A DNA stretch of 64,000 nt from JALNXF01 sp964555845. Lineage in GTDB: Bacteria; Patescibacteriota; Gracilibacteria; BD1-5; UBA2023. This document shows positions 1-9,508 of the stretch, piece after piece. The stretch is from NCBI GenBank assembly GCA_964555845.1, contig CAZKUA010000002.1, positions 1 to 64,000 of the forward strand. The letters run 5' to 3'. Numbering within the stretch: the stretch's first letter is position 1; the number at the start of each line of letters is the position of its first letter. Made by a program: the position numbers and the translations under genes. The notes under the pieces are model-generated. The model was not told the origin of the DNA, did no database searches, and saw nothing but the letters and a program-made list of their open reading frames with translations.

Positions 1-107
1 TTTAAATCAAATCTTTTGAGACTAAAACTTGTAGAAAAGTTAAACTTGTAAATTATAATTTTCAAAAATGCTTCTAAAAGGGATTTCTCACTTTGTTCGA
101 AATGACA
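1..107. repeat. MITE-like repeat, copy A (cut by window edge)
   Basis: The right part of a dispersed element whose full copies lie at 37418-37554 and 63821-63943. It shares the internal AT-rich block and the right terminal inverted repeat (AAAGGGATTTCTCACTTTG, then TTCGAAATGACA). The left terminus is outside the window. It sits directly upstream of the prepilin gene and contains no reading frame. Confidence 0.75.
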
Positions 108-255
108 GATGGTGGAGTTTAATTTGAAATGAAAATAATAAGATGTTTTTTATATTATTTCTAAAAATCTATTGAATTTTTTTTTAAAAGAAATATACTG
201 GGTTTATTAGTATATTTTACTAAACATTTTTTAATTAATTTTAACGTAATTTTAT

Positions 256-1023
256 ATGAACAAGATAAACAAATCCGGGTTCTCTTTGATAGAGTTATTA
301 GTTGTAATTACAATTCTAGCCATAATAAGTGTTGTGGCTTACACAAACTTCTCTGGAAGCACTGGAAAAGCAAAAAACAGTAAAAAATTGCAAGATATTA
401 CAAGTATCGAAACCGGACTTCAAACATTCTACCAAGACAAATATTATTATCCAATGCCGTCTGCTAGCACTGCAACTAATGTATGGTGAGTTGATTTAAC
501 TAAACCTGCAAGTTTAAATAATACTATTAATACGACCTCTGGAGCAGGCGGAGAAATAAATACTCTAAATTCTTGATCTGGATGATGATTAGTATATCTA
601 AGTTGAACTGTAACGGCAGTTTGAGCGAAATGAGTAATGGATTCAAGTGTTTTAAATAAACAATATCTTAGTCAAGAATTATATGATCCGAGCTTAAAAG
701 ATATTAAATTAACTACTACAAATAATACCTTCAAAGATTATTGAGTATGAAAATATGTATATTGAGTTTATACAAAAATAACTCCAACTTCTGGATCAAA
801 AAAATGACAAGCATATAATGTGGCTGTTACATTAACGGATGATCAAAAATGATATATTTCAAAAATAATTTGAAATTTTGATGCAAGCACTTGTACTAAT
901 TGTCCAGATTCACTTATTTGAAGTGGTACAGCTTGAATAAATTTAAAAGATTGAAATAGTAGTATGACTGGTTCTTACTCAGATTCAAATGAAAGAATCC
1001 CATATCCTGTTGATTGATTTTAA
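256..1023 (+). CDS. type IV prepilin-like protein
   Basis: A major or minor type IV pilin precursor, 255 aa. Residues 7-30 form the class III signal: Lys/Asn-rich leader, Gly-Phe-Ser-Leu-Ile-Glu cleavage/methylation motif with the conserved Glu at +5, then a hydrophobic helix. The rest is a Gly/Ser/Thr/Asn-rich globular domain in which many glycines are TGA, beginning at codon 78. Under the standard code the protein would stop there at 77 aa. It ends at TAA 1021-1023. No pilus motor gene is adjacent; PilB/PilC homologues lie at 48-50.5 kb. Pilin assignment is secure. Which pilus it builds is inference. Confidence 0.9.
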
Positions 1024-1044
1024 TAATTACTAACCTAAACATTT

Positions 1045-1626
1045 ATGTTAATACCTACTGTAATAGACAAGACTCCAGGTGGATGAGAGAGAGTTTATGA
1101 TATTTATTCGAGACTTTTAGAGGATAGAGTAATTTTCCTAGGTGATGCCATCGATAGTATGGTTGCGAATACTGTGATTGCGCAACTTCTGTTTCTCGAA
1201 AAAGTAGATCCAAAGGCTCCGATAACTATGTATGTAAATTCTCCAGGATGACATGTAACGGCTTGATTGGCAATTTATGATACTATGCAATATATAAGTT
1301 GTGATGTAATTACAGTGTGTATCTGAATGGCGGCTAGTATGGGTTCTGTAATACTCGCAGGATGAGCTAAATGAAAAAGATATTCTCTACCAAATTCTGA
1401 AATAATGATTCACCAACCATTGGGATGAGCTGAATGACAAGCGACGGAAATAAAGCTCGCAGCTGAACATATAATTTCAACTTGAAATAGATTATACAAA
1501 ATAATTGCAAAACATACATGACAAGATGTTAAAAAAGTAGAAAAAGATTGTGATAGAGATAACTATATGTCAGCCGAAGATGCTCTAAAATATGGACTAA
1601 TAGATAAAATTATAACTAATAAATAA
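1045..1626 (+). CDS. clpP: ATP-dependent Clp protease proteolytic subunit
   Basis: Serine protease subunit of the Clp complex, 193 aa, the normal ClpP length. The catalytic triad is visible as Ser98 (in GMAASMGS), His123 (MIHQPLGG) and Asp172. The glycine before Met-Ala-Ala-Ser is TGA, a strong internal proof that UGA encodes Gly. About ten glycines are TGA. It begins 21 nt after the prepilin stop and is preceded by TAACCT 14 nt before the ATG. No Clp ATPase is nearby, so the partner must be encoded elsewhere. Confidence 0.97.
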
Positions 1627-1655
1627 TATTTTTTAACTATATAACATTATGGTAA

Positions 1656-1889
1656 ATGACTAAACTTGCCGAAACTCTTTGCGTGGTGACAGAAGTCCCT
1701 GAAACAAAATTAATTGATGAAACAGTTACTCTCTTCAATTGAAGGCTATACCAAATAATCATACTCTGTAAAAGTAGCGAAAGGGCTAAATTCGAAGATT
1801 TATTTGGTTGAGATGATAGATTTATGTTGGCTCATGTTATGCATGATAGAGAACTAAATCAATCACAAATAACCTGAATTCACTCTTAA
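1656..1889 (+). CDS. hypothetical 77-aa protein
   Basis: A small protein starting MTKLAETLCVV and ending ITGIHS. Three glycines are TGA, and the frame is open only when UGA is sense. There is no membrane segment and no domain I recognise. It lies 29 nt after clpP and 10 nt before lspA, so is probably cotranscribed. An alternative ATG at 1649 is followed by a stop after four codons and was rejected. Confidence 0.6.
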
Positions 1890-1899
1890 TATAAATAAA

Positions 1900-2343
1900 A
1901 TGTATTTTTACTTAATCGCATTATTCTCGATAATGGTAGACTTGACTTCAAAATTTTTTATGGAGTCATTTTTGTTAAATGGAAGAAAAATTAGTTTAAT
2001 TTGAGAGATTTTAAGTCTGGAATTAGTTAGAAACACAGGAATTGCATTTTCACTTCCACTTGGATGATTAGTTTTAAAAATAATTACTGTCTTAATAATT
2101 GGATTAATTATTTTTTATTATTTTAAATACGAGAAAAAGCATATAATAAATCAAATTGCATTTGGCTTAATTGTCGGATGAGCACTGTGAAATTGAGTTG
2201 AGAGACTATTCAACTCCGCTGTAATTGACTTTATAAATTTAAAATATTTTGCAATTTTTAATTTTGCTGATATATTTATAAATATTTGAGTGATTATTTT
2301 AATAATTAATTATTTGGTTTTATGCAAGAAGAAGGAAAAATAA
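1900..2343 (+). CDS. lspA: lipoprotein signal peptidase (signal peptidase II)
   Basis: Membrane aspartyl protease that removes signal peptides from diacylglyceryl-modified prolipoproteins; 147 aa. Four hydrophobic segments and the family motifs are present: RNTGIAFS, GNGVERLFN with Asp in AVIDFINL, and FNFADIFINIG; the last two carry the catalytic Asp pair. It works after Lgt (3671-4489), which lies in the same gene cluster, and a lipobox protein occurs at 63322-63753. The 3' end overlaps the next gene by 22 nt. Confidence 0.95.
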
Positions 2344-3071
2344 GCAATGAGGAACTTCTCGGACCTCCAAGACTAGATTTGCTAACTATCGGATTAAATG
2401 CTGTCTGAGCTATAATAAATGGCTTTATAGGTTGAATTATTATTCTTGCGTGAATATATTTCTTTTTGTGAAGAGCTCAGGGTTTTTCTGGAATTTATCC
2501 GTATATATTTTCTATGACTTGATTTTTTGCGACACTTTTCACATCAAGTCTGAATATCTTAAGTAATAGATTAATAAGCCCAGAAAAATACAAGAGATGA
2601 TCTATAACTTTTGTTCAAGTATTTTTGTATTCAATATTTTTATATATTTTTATGGTACCAGTCTATGTGTATTCTGGATGATTAGACAGCGATTTATTGA
2701 TTTATGTTTTTACAATTCATGTGATATTATCAATTTTTGGAACTTCAATTTTTTCTGAAATTCTCTCAAATTACAGATATATTTTGCTCGGATTATACTG
2801 AAGTTTTATCGGACTTTTTGTATCAGTTCTAATTTCATTTTTAGTTTTTGTAAGTTTCTCAAAATGAAATCAAAGCTTATATATCCTAGTTTGACTAATA
2901 ATAATCATAAATTTATTTGTAAATTTGACTAGATCTTTATTTGAATATGGCTATTATATGCTCTTCAAACACACAGGATTTGACCAACTCGGAGATATTT
3001 TCTCAAAAATCGAAGAGGAAGAAATAGAAGTAATAAAAAAAGCTCGAGAAGAATTAGAAAAATTTAATTAA
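2322..3071 (+). CDS. polytopic membrane protein, unknown function
   Basis: A 249-aa protein with about five to six hydrophobic segments, a short acidic N-terminus (MQEEGKISNEELLG) and a charged Glu/Lys-rich C-terminal helix (EEEEIEVIKKAREELEKF). Over ten glycines are TGA. The start codon lies inside lspA (22-nt overlap in another frame), implying translational coupling. It resembles Yip1/DUF-type integral membrane proteins in general layout only. I do not recognise a family, and its place between lspA and lgt suggests envelope biogenesis at most. Confidence 0.8.
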
Positions 3072-3088
3072 TTTTTAACTGATAAATT

Positions 3089-3658
3089 ATGCGCAGTGAA
3101 ACAAGTGCCCTTGGGGTACAACAAATTGCAAAAAAAGTAATAGAAATCTATTTGAACGAAAAGAAAATTCCAACTCTAGATGAGCTTTGAATTTCAAAAC
3201 ACCCAGACTTAAATACTAAAAATTTGAGTTTTGTTACTCTATATAAAGACGGAAGTGTAATCGCATCAAGTGGTAGAATTAATCTAAAAAAACCAAATAC
3301 AATCGCAGAATTAATAGAAAATTCTCTATTTTGTCTGAAAGATCCAAGATTTATAGAAGCTATAAAAAATCCAGCGGAAATTAAAAATGTAAGTTTTAGA
3401 GTAGATATTATAACTCCTAGCCAAAGAGAAGTTATAAACAAAATTGATGAGATTGATATCAAGAAAAATTGACTAATTTTAATTAGCCAAAACCACTGAA
3501 AAATCTGAGTAATTTTACCAAATATCGCAAATCTCATCACTACAAATGAAGATTTATTTACACTAGTTTGTAAAAAAGCAGAGCTAGATCCAGCAACGCT
3601 TAAAGAAGAAGACTACATTCTCTACAAAATCGAATCTACAATTTTCTCTGATTTTTAA
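3089..3658 (+). CDS. AMMECR1-domain protein
   Basis: A 189-aa protein matching the layout of the AMMECR1 family: an N-terminal helix, then SFVTLYKDGSVIASSGRIN in place of the usual FVTL..G.LRGCIG, an internal NVSFRVDIITPSQREV segment, and KNGLILISQNHGKIGVILPNI, corresponding to the family's G-hyphobic..G..GvlLP strand. The canonical LRGCIG core is degenerate, with no Cys at that point. The biochemical role of the family is not settled. TAACT lies 13 nt before the ATG. Assignment is by pattern and fairly good. Confidence 0.7.
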
Positions 3659-3670
3659 AATCTATAATTT

Positions 3671-4489
3671 ATGCCTATATTTTCTGTAAATATGTTTTGA
3701 ATTACTATAGCTCCGAGTTATTATTGATTAATGTATGGTCTCGGTTTTATTGGGGGGTATTTAATTATCAAAAAAAGATGATTATTATCGGAAGCATTGC
3801 TTGATAATCTCACTTTGTATATATTTTTTGGAGTGATATTTTGAGGAAGATTTGGATATGTAATTTTTTATAATTTACCTTTTTATCTACAAAACCCAGG
3901 TGAAATCCTGAAATTCTGGCATTGATGAATGAGTTTTTTTGGTGGGGCTATTTGAGTTATTTTAGCAATGATAATTTTCGCTATTAATAATAAGGAAAAA
4001 TTAAATAATAGATTCCTGCCTTCGCAGGAATGACAGGGGGGACAGGAATGACAGGGCTTCGCTAATTTCTATGATATTGCTGATAATGTTGTGACGATAC
4101 TACCAATTTGACTTGGACTTTGAAGAGTTTGAAATTACTTAAATAAAGAGCTTTTATGATTTGAATATTCGGGATTTTTGGCGGTATATAAGAACTGAAT
4201 TTGATATTTTCCTTCTCCACTTCTGGAGGCCCTTCTTGAATGATTAGTCCTATATTTTATATTGAGTTTTTTATTTAAAAGAAGAAAATATCTCGGGCAA
4301 ATTTGATGAGGATTTTTATTTTTTTATGGAATATTTAGGTTCTTAATTGAATTTGTTAGAACTCCAGATGTGCAAATTTGATATATATTTTGATGGATAA
4401 CTATCGCTCAAATAATGAGCATTCCAATGATTTTAATTTGACTATATTTTTGATTATTTTTTAAAAAATACCCTGCAAATGCAAAATAA
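3671..4489 (+). CDS. lgt: prolipoprotein diacylglyceryl transferase with repeat-derived insert
   Basis: Transfers diacylglycerol from phosphatidylglycerol to the lipobox Cys; 272 aa with about seven membrane segments. Family motifs in order: YYGLMYGLGFIGGY, GGRFGYV, FWHGGMSFFGGAIG, GLGLGRVGNYLNKE, and a C-terminal FRFLIEFVRTPD. Between GGAIG...INNKEKLNN and NFYDIADNVV, where Lgt normally has a short loop, lies a stretch reading RFLPSQEGQGGQEGQGFA. Its DNA (4011-4056) is a dispersed palindromic repeat containing two in-frame TGA codons read as Gly. Catalytic motifs are intact, so the enzyme is probably active. Confidence 0.95.
4011..4056. repeat. palindromic repeat inserted in frame inside lgt
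   Basis: Starts with the hairpin GATTCCTGCCTTCGCAGGAA followed by TGACAG and a second partial GGAATGACAG unit. The same unit, with C/G swaps that keep the stem, is intergenic at 33495-33520 between rpsS and rplB. Within lgt it adds about 15-18 residues in a loop and keeps the reading frame. Confidence 0.85.
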
Positions 4490-5012
4490 AACAATTTCAA
4501 ATTCACTAATTTTAATAAGTCTAATTATAACATTGGCAAGTTTTATTTATGAGCCAATTTTGAATTTTTGAATGAATAATTTTTATTTATCAGGATGAAA
4601 TTTTGTAGCAGTCTTGGCTCAATTTACACTCTACCAATTCTTGCATTGATGATTTTTGCACTTACTTTCAAATTCAATATTTATCTATTTATTCTGAAAT
4701 CAGATAGAGGCTTTAATTTGAAAAAATAAATATATTTTGTTTTTTATTTTAAATGCTCTTTTTGTTGGAATTTCACTTTTATTTTTGAGCAGTGGAAATA
4801 CAATTTGAATAAGTGGCTTTGCTATGGCACTTTTGGCTTATTATTTTCTTGAGTTAAAATGAAGAAATCATCCAGATTACAAGTGAGCTTTATTTTTTTT
4901 AATACTGAATATTAGTATCTGATTATGATCTAATATAAGTTTTGTTGGCCATCTTAGCGGAGCTATTTTTGGGGCAATTTTCTATTATAGTTTGAGAAAA
5001 TTTAAATACTAA
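4479..5012 (+). CDS. rhomboid family intramembrane serine protease
   Basis: A 177-aa six-helix rhomboid. The start codon lies inside the end of lgt (11-nt overlap). Diagnostic features: HGGFLHLLSNSIFIYLFGNQIE (the His..N and GxxxE region of TM2/L1), TIGISGF with the catalytic Ser112 in GxSG, and FVGHLSGAIFGAIF with catalytic His158. Compact, with no extra domains. It probably cleaves type I membrane proteins. The substrate is unknown. The overlap with lgt suggests a shared envelope-quality-control operon with lspA. Confidence 0.92.
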
Positions 5013-5026
5013 ATCAAATACATTAC

Positions 5027-5073
5027 TGTCATTTCCGCACCCCGCAAGGGAGTATAAACTCCGGCGGGAATCT
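5027..5073. repeat. short intergenic palindromic repeat
   Basis: TGTCATTTCCGCACCCCGCA then a GGGAATCT end; half-elements related to the TGTCATTTC termini of the other repeats in this window. It lies between the convergent ends of the rhomboid gene and the helicase/nuclease gene and may help to terminate both. Confidence 0.5.
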
Positions 5074-5082
5074 ACCATATAT

Positions 5083-8000
5083 TTAAATCAAATTCCTCCA
5101 GAATTTTAAATCATTAATTTTTGACCAAACTTCTTTAATTTCTTCTTTTACTTTATCTAAATCTTCCTCTCTAAAATCCACATTTACAAAAGGATATTTA
5201 CCATCCTTTCACTCAACAAACTCAATTGCAAGGGAATTTACGCTATATTTAGAGGCGAGAGTATTATCAAGAGAAAACATTATTTTATAAAAAAGTAATT
5301 GACGGAAATATTTGCCATCTCAAGACTGAGTAGCTCATTTTATATCATTTAAACTTCTAGTCTTCCCTGTTTTATAATCTACTAAAATTACTTCATCATT
5401 ATTTGCAGGCTCGATTTTATCTATTTTCCCAGTTAACGGAATTCAGTCAAATACAATATTTTTTGACCTAAAATTATATTCAAGTTCGAGTGGAAGTGTA
5501 AATTCTCTCTTATTATCATACCACCCGCTAAGTCCTGTAATTCATTTTTCTTTTAATTTCTCAAAATCAGGTTTTGAGAGAATTTCCTTATTAAGAAGCC
5601 ACACAAAATATTTTTCTAGGAAATTTTTGTCTGGTGGATTTCCAGTTTTTTTGAATTCTAAATAAAAATATTCGAGAGTTTTGTGGTAAACTTTCCCAAA
5701 AATTGTAAATTCATTATCTTCAAATGGATATTTAAAAATCACATCACGCAAAAATATTCTCGGATCTTCTATAAATTTATTGAGGTCTGATGCTGAGAGT
5801 TTATAATTTTTAAGAAATTCTTGAATATAAAGTTCTTCTTCCTTATTGACAAGTGAGTCAAAAGAGATAATTTTAAATTCATTTTTTACAATATTGTTTA
5901 ATACAATATTCTCAACCATGCGAGGAGTAAGCTCAATTTCTTGTAAAAATTCTGATTGCAATTTGGCTTTGTTATCAACTCAAGTAGGAAAAGATAAAGT
6001 TAACTTTTTCTTCGCTCTCGTTAAACTTACAAAAAATAATCTTCTTTCCTCTTCATTTTCTACAGCTCAAGCCAAATCTTCGGTAAGTGTAGATCCTATA
6101 ATTCAAAATGGAAGCTTAATTTTATCAACTACTTTTCTAGATCCCCAATTTCAAAGTAGTAAAGAAGGCAAGAAAACATTTTCAAATTCAAGTCATTTTG
6201 ATTGATGAGCTGTCATTATTTGAACTCCAGCAATGCTAGATTTTAAGATATTTCTAGAAATTGTAAGATTATATTTATAAAAATAGCTGATTTTTTTGAA
6301 AAAAATCTCTGGAGTAATGTCTTTATCTAATTCTACCAATTTTTTCACATAATTTAAGACTGTAAAAATGTCTTCTAAATCAGAAAAATTTCAGTTTTTC
6401 TCTACAAATTCTATGAAACTAAACTTCTCTAAAATTGTTTTGAAAAAATTGTAAAAATTAGAGCTAAGTTCCGCTTGGCAATCTAGAATTTTCCCTACAA
6501 AGTTTGTAATTTTATCAGCTTGAGTAATTTTCTGGTCTATTCAACTTTGCTCTTGTTCAAAAAAAGCCTGTTGTAAATCGGTTGGTTTTGAGATGGAAGT
6601 CAAAAATTCAAAATTAGAAATTAATTCAAATAATTTTTTCTTTAATTCTGGCTTGTAATTGAGATTATAGAGCTTTCTCAAGATTATTAAAATATCTAGT
6701 TTATTAACATCAGCTATTGGACTTCTTAAAATATTTGCTAGTTTGGAATCATCTTTGTGTGGATCTACAACTATTTCAATCAGAGAAATTAGTAATTTTA
6801 CAAATCTAGATTTTAGGATATTTGATTTTAGTTTGCTTTCTACTGGAATTAAGTTTGTTTGTAAAAAATCAGAAAAACTCTCAACTTCGCTATTTGTCCT
6901 AACAATTATTGCAATATCTTCGTATTTTTCTCAAGTCTCAACCAATGCTTTAATTTGGTCCAGAATAAAAGCCTTTTCTTCAATATCATTTTTACAAATA
7001 AATAAATCTGGTTGTGAATCAAATTTTTTATTTGAGACAAGTTCTTTTGAAAGTCCTGGGATAAAATTAGAAATTCTTGATTTATTATGATTTATGGATT
7101 TTGATGCAACATCCAAAATTCCTTGGGTAGATCTGTAATTTTGCTTTAAAACTACAAATTTTGTAGCTTCGTATTTTTTTGAAAAATAAAGCATATTTTC
7201 AAGATTTGCTCATTGGAATCTGTAAATACTCTGATCATCATCTCCCACTACCATTACATTTTTATCATCACTTTCGCTCAATATTAAATCAATTATTTCA
7301 TTTTGCGCATTATTTGTATCCTGATATTCATCAATCATTATAAATTGGTATTTTTCCGCATAATTAAGCCTTAAATTCTGGTCTTCTTTAAATTTTTTCA
7401 ACACAAAATCAATCATATCAGAAAAATCATAAAGTCATCTTTCATTTAAAATTTGTAAATATTTCGCATAAATATCATTTAATTCAGTGAGTTTTAAAAT
7501 ATGCTTTTCTGATTTTTCTTTTTCACTGGCATATTTTTTGAGTTTTTGGTCAATTAAATCTAGTGTCTCCTCATAATTTTTTCTCTGCTCTTCAATAATA
7601 ATTTTGAATTGTTCGTTATCAATTCACTCTTGTTTTAGCTTTGAAATACTATCTTTAATAGATCTTAAAAAATGATATTTATCATAAGGCGAACTAAGTG
7701 CCTCATAATTTCCAGAGTCTATAATCTGCTCTAAAATCTCAATTTGTTCAATATCATCAATGGTCTTAAAGGCTCTAAAAGAAAGGAATTTCTCAGGAAA
7801 ATCCGAAATTACATCATTACAAAAAGAGTGAATTGTAGAAACATTTATCTTGTAACTATCAGCTCCAATAAAGTCAAAAAGCCTCTTTTTAAGTGAAATA
7901 ATCCCCGCCTCCGTAAAAGTCGTAATCAAAATATTTCTCGGATCCACTCAAGTTTTCAAAATAATATTTGCAGCTCTCAAAGCCATAATCTGAGTCTTCC

Positions 8001-8112
8001 CCGTCCCCGGTCAGGCCACCACCATCACGGGTCCATAAATACTATCCACAGCATTTTTCTGCTCAGTATTTAGCACGCTATAGGCCTTTTCAAAGTTTTG
8101 AGTGTTTTGCAT
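5083..8112 (-). CDS. UvrD-family helicase fused to RecB-type PD-(D/E)XK nuclease
   Basis: A 1009-aa DNA helicase/nuclease. The N-terminal half is superfamily 1A: Walker A AGPGTGKT near residue 33 (first Gly is TGA), TTFTEAGIISLKKRL, STIHSFC, motif II with IDEYQDTN, GDDDQSIYRFQ (motif III), MTAHQSKGLEFE (motif V) and EEERRLFFVSLTRAKKK (motif VI). The last ~200 residues form a RecB-like nuclease with LTGKIDKIE and VDYKTGK, the catalytic Asp and Lys. This layout fits AddA-like or stand-alone UvrD-RecB fusions used in recombinational repair. No separate AddB is visible. It is monocistronic here, with at least seven in-frame TGA codons. Confidence 0.95.
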
Positions 8113-8215
8113 AAGTTACATTAAATTAATGAGTTATATTTATTCAAAAAGATAACAAGAATATCTAGATAATTTATAATCTTCTATCCCTCTTTTAGCT
8201 TCACTACAGAGATAA

Positions 8216-8243
8216 ACCATTTTCCTGACGTCAGGAAAATGGT
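8216..8243. terminator. 28-nt perfect palindrome, probable terminator or operator
   Basis: ACCATTTTCCTGAC followed exactly by its reverse complement, centred on GACGTC, with CATCTTTTTT after it on the + strand. It could form a hairpin with a U tract, though a perfect palindrome without a loop is equally compatible with a dimeric-protein site. The rest of 8113-8471 holds only AT-rich DNA and possible promoters for the divergent genes. Confidence 0.5.
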
Positions 8244-8471
8244 CATCTTTTTTCATTTTCTAAAATATAAAATTCTATTTATACACAAAGTATATATCTA
8301 AATTCTAAAAGTCAAAAGATTTTTCAAAATTATCAAAAACTTTCAAAATAATACCGCTTTTTCGACATAAATCAAATGATAATTTAGGAAGATTCAAATT
8401 ATTTATTTTTGTTTGATTATTTTATATAATTTATATACTAGATTTACAAATTATACCTTATCTAATTCCTA

Positions 8472-8642
8472 ATGAAAACATCTAATATTCCTACATCTAA
8501 TCAAAAAATTGTTGGTCCTGAGAGATTAGAAGAAAAGAGAAAAATAAAAAAATTGAAAGATGAAAATGAAAAAAGAAGAAGAGCCATAGAGGCAATAGTT
8601 AGATATTCAGATAGTCTAAATTGGCAAAAAAGACATAACTAA
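8472..8642 (+). CDS. hypothetical 56-aa Lys/Arg/Glu-rich protein
   Basis: A very basic short protein with a long charged helix (KRKIKKLKDENEKRRRAIEA) ending NWQKRHN. It has no TGA codon and only one Gly. It lies 10 nt before the SET-domain gene, so the two are probably cotranscribed. I do not recognise a family. A small charged partner of the methyltransferase is a speculation only. Confidence 0.5.
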   Translation: MKTSNIPTSNQKIVGPERLEEKRKIKKLKDENEKRRRAIEAIVRYSDSLNWQKRHN

Positions 8643-8652
8643 CCTGAAAAAA

Positions 8653-8976
8653 ATGAAAACGGACGAAGTAATAATAAGACAATCAGATATTCACGGTAAA
8701 GGTGTATTTGCTGCACGTGATTTTAAATCTGGTGAGATTGTTCTCCGATGGGATAAGTCGGTTATTTTGTCTGACAAAGAAGCTGAGAAATTATCCGATG
8801 ATGAAAAATGTTATGTAAATTTCATGGAGGGTGTACACATATATATGCAAGAACCTGAAAAATATGTGAATCACTCTCTTAATGCAAATACAATTGCAAA
8901 ACAATTCTGTGATATTGCCACACGAGACATAGAAAAAGGTGAAGAAATCACTTCAAATTATAAACTAATAAATTAA
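8653..8976 (+). CDS. SET-domain protein (putative protein-lysine methyltransferase)
   Basis: A 107-aa minimal SET domain: IHGKGVFAARDFKSGEIV at the N-terminus (family consensus GxGvfA...i..Ge.i), YVNHSLNANT for the conserved NHS.xPN SAM-binding motif, and DIEKGEEITSNY for the GEElt.dY catalytic Tyr motif. The family methylates protein lysines using SAM; the target here is unknown. All five glycines are GGN and none TGA, unlike most genes in the window, which may mean recent acquisition, though the number is small. TAACCT lies 13 nt before the ATG. Confidence 0.85.
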   Translation: MKTDEVIIRQSDIHGKGVFAARDFKSGEIVLRWDKSVILSDKEAEKLSDDEKCYVNFMEGVHIYMQEPEKYVNHSLNANTIAKQFCDIATRDIEKGEEITSNYKLIN

Positions 8977-8981
8977 ACACT

Positions 8982-9470
8982 ATGAAAATCACATTTGTTA
9001 CAACTTGAGGAACGATAGATAAGGATTATGCGTCTTGCGCGGGAAATTATAATTTTGAGATTGGAGAGCCGGCGATAAATAGAATTTTGGAGAAAGTAAA
9101 TCCAAATTTTCTATATGAGGTTATTTGAATTCTAAAAAAAGATAGTCTGGATATGGACGAAAAAGATAGAAATTTGATTTTTGATGTATGCAAAGATATT
9201 TGAAATGACAAAATAATAATCACACATGGAACTGATACTATGGTTAAAACTGGGGAAAGATTAAATGAAATTAAAGATAAAGTGATAATTCTAGTTGGTT
9301 CTTCAAAACCTGAAAAATTCAAGGGTTCTGATGCCTCATTCAATATTGGTTGTGCGATTGGTGCGGTTAATTGTATGAAAAATTGAGTCTATATTGCGAT
9401 GAACTGAAGAATTTATGATTGGAATAATTGCCAAAAAGAGAGTGAAACAGGTCAGTTTATTTGTAATTAG
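8982..9470 (+). CDS. short asparaginase-like protein (N-terminal domain only)
   Basis: A 162-aa protein with the L-asparaginase/glutaminase N-terminal signatures: FVTTGGTIDKDY (nucleophile Thr loop; first Gly is TGA) and ITHGTDTMVKTGE (second catalytic Thr-Lys-Asp motif). Bacterial asparaginases are ~330 aa. Here the C-terminal domain is absent and the chain ends at QFICN after a natural TAG. Single-domain relatives of this size exist, so it may be functional rather than truncated. About 5 of 14 glycines are TGA. It starts 5 nt after the SET gene. Confidence 0.85.
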
Positions 9471-9508
9471 ATTATATTTTAAATTTTTTATTTTTTAATG
9501 TTAAAAAC

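Noticed and set aside
1045..1626. TGA read as tryptophan (code 4)
   Set aside because: TGA falls on invariant glycines (ClpP, Walker A loops, ribosomal proteins), and conserved tryptophans are TGG.
1649..1663. ATG at 1649 as start of the small gene after clpP
   Set aside because: Meets a stop after four codons; the ATG at 1656 gives the 77-aa frame.
8216..8243. 28-nt palindrome as a replication origin or attachment site
   Set aside because: No DnaA boxes, integrase or duplicated flanks; terminator or operator is more likely.
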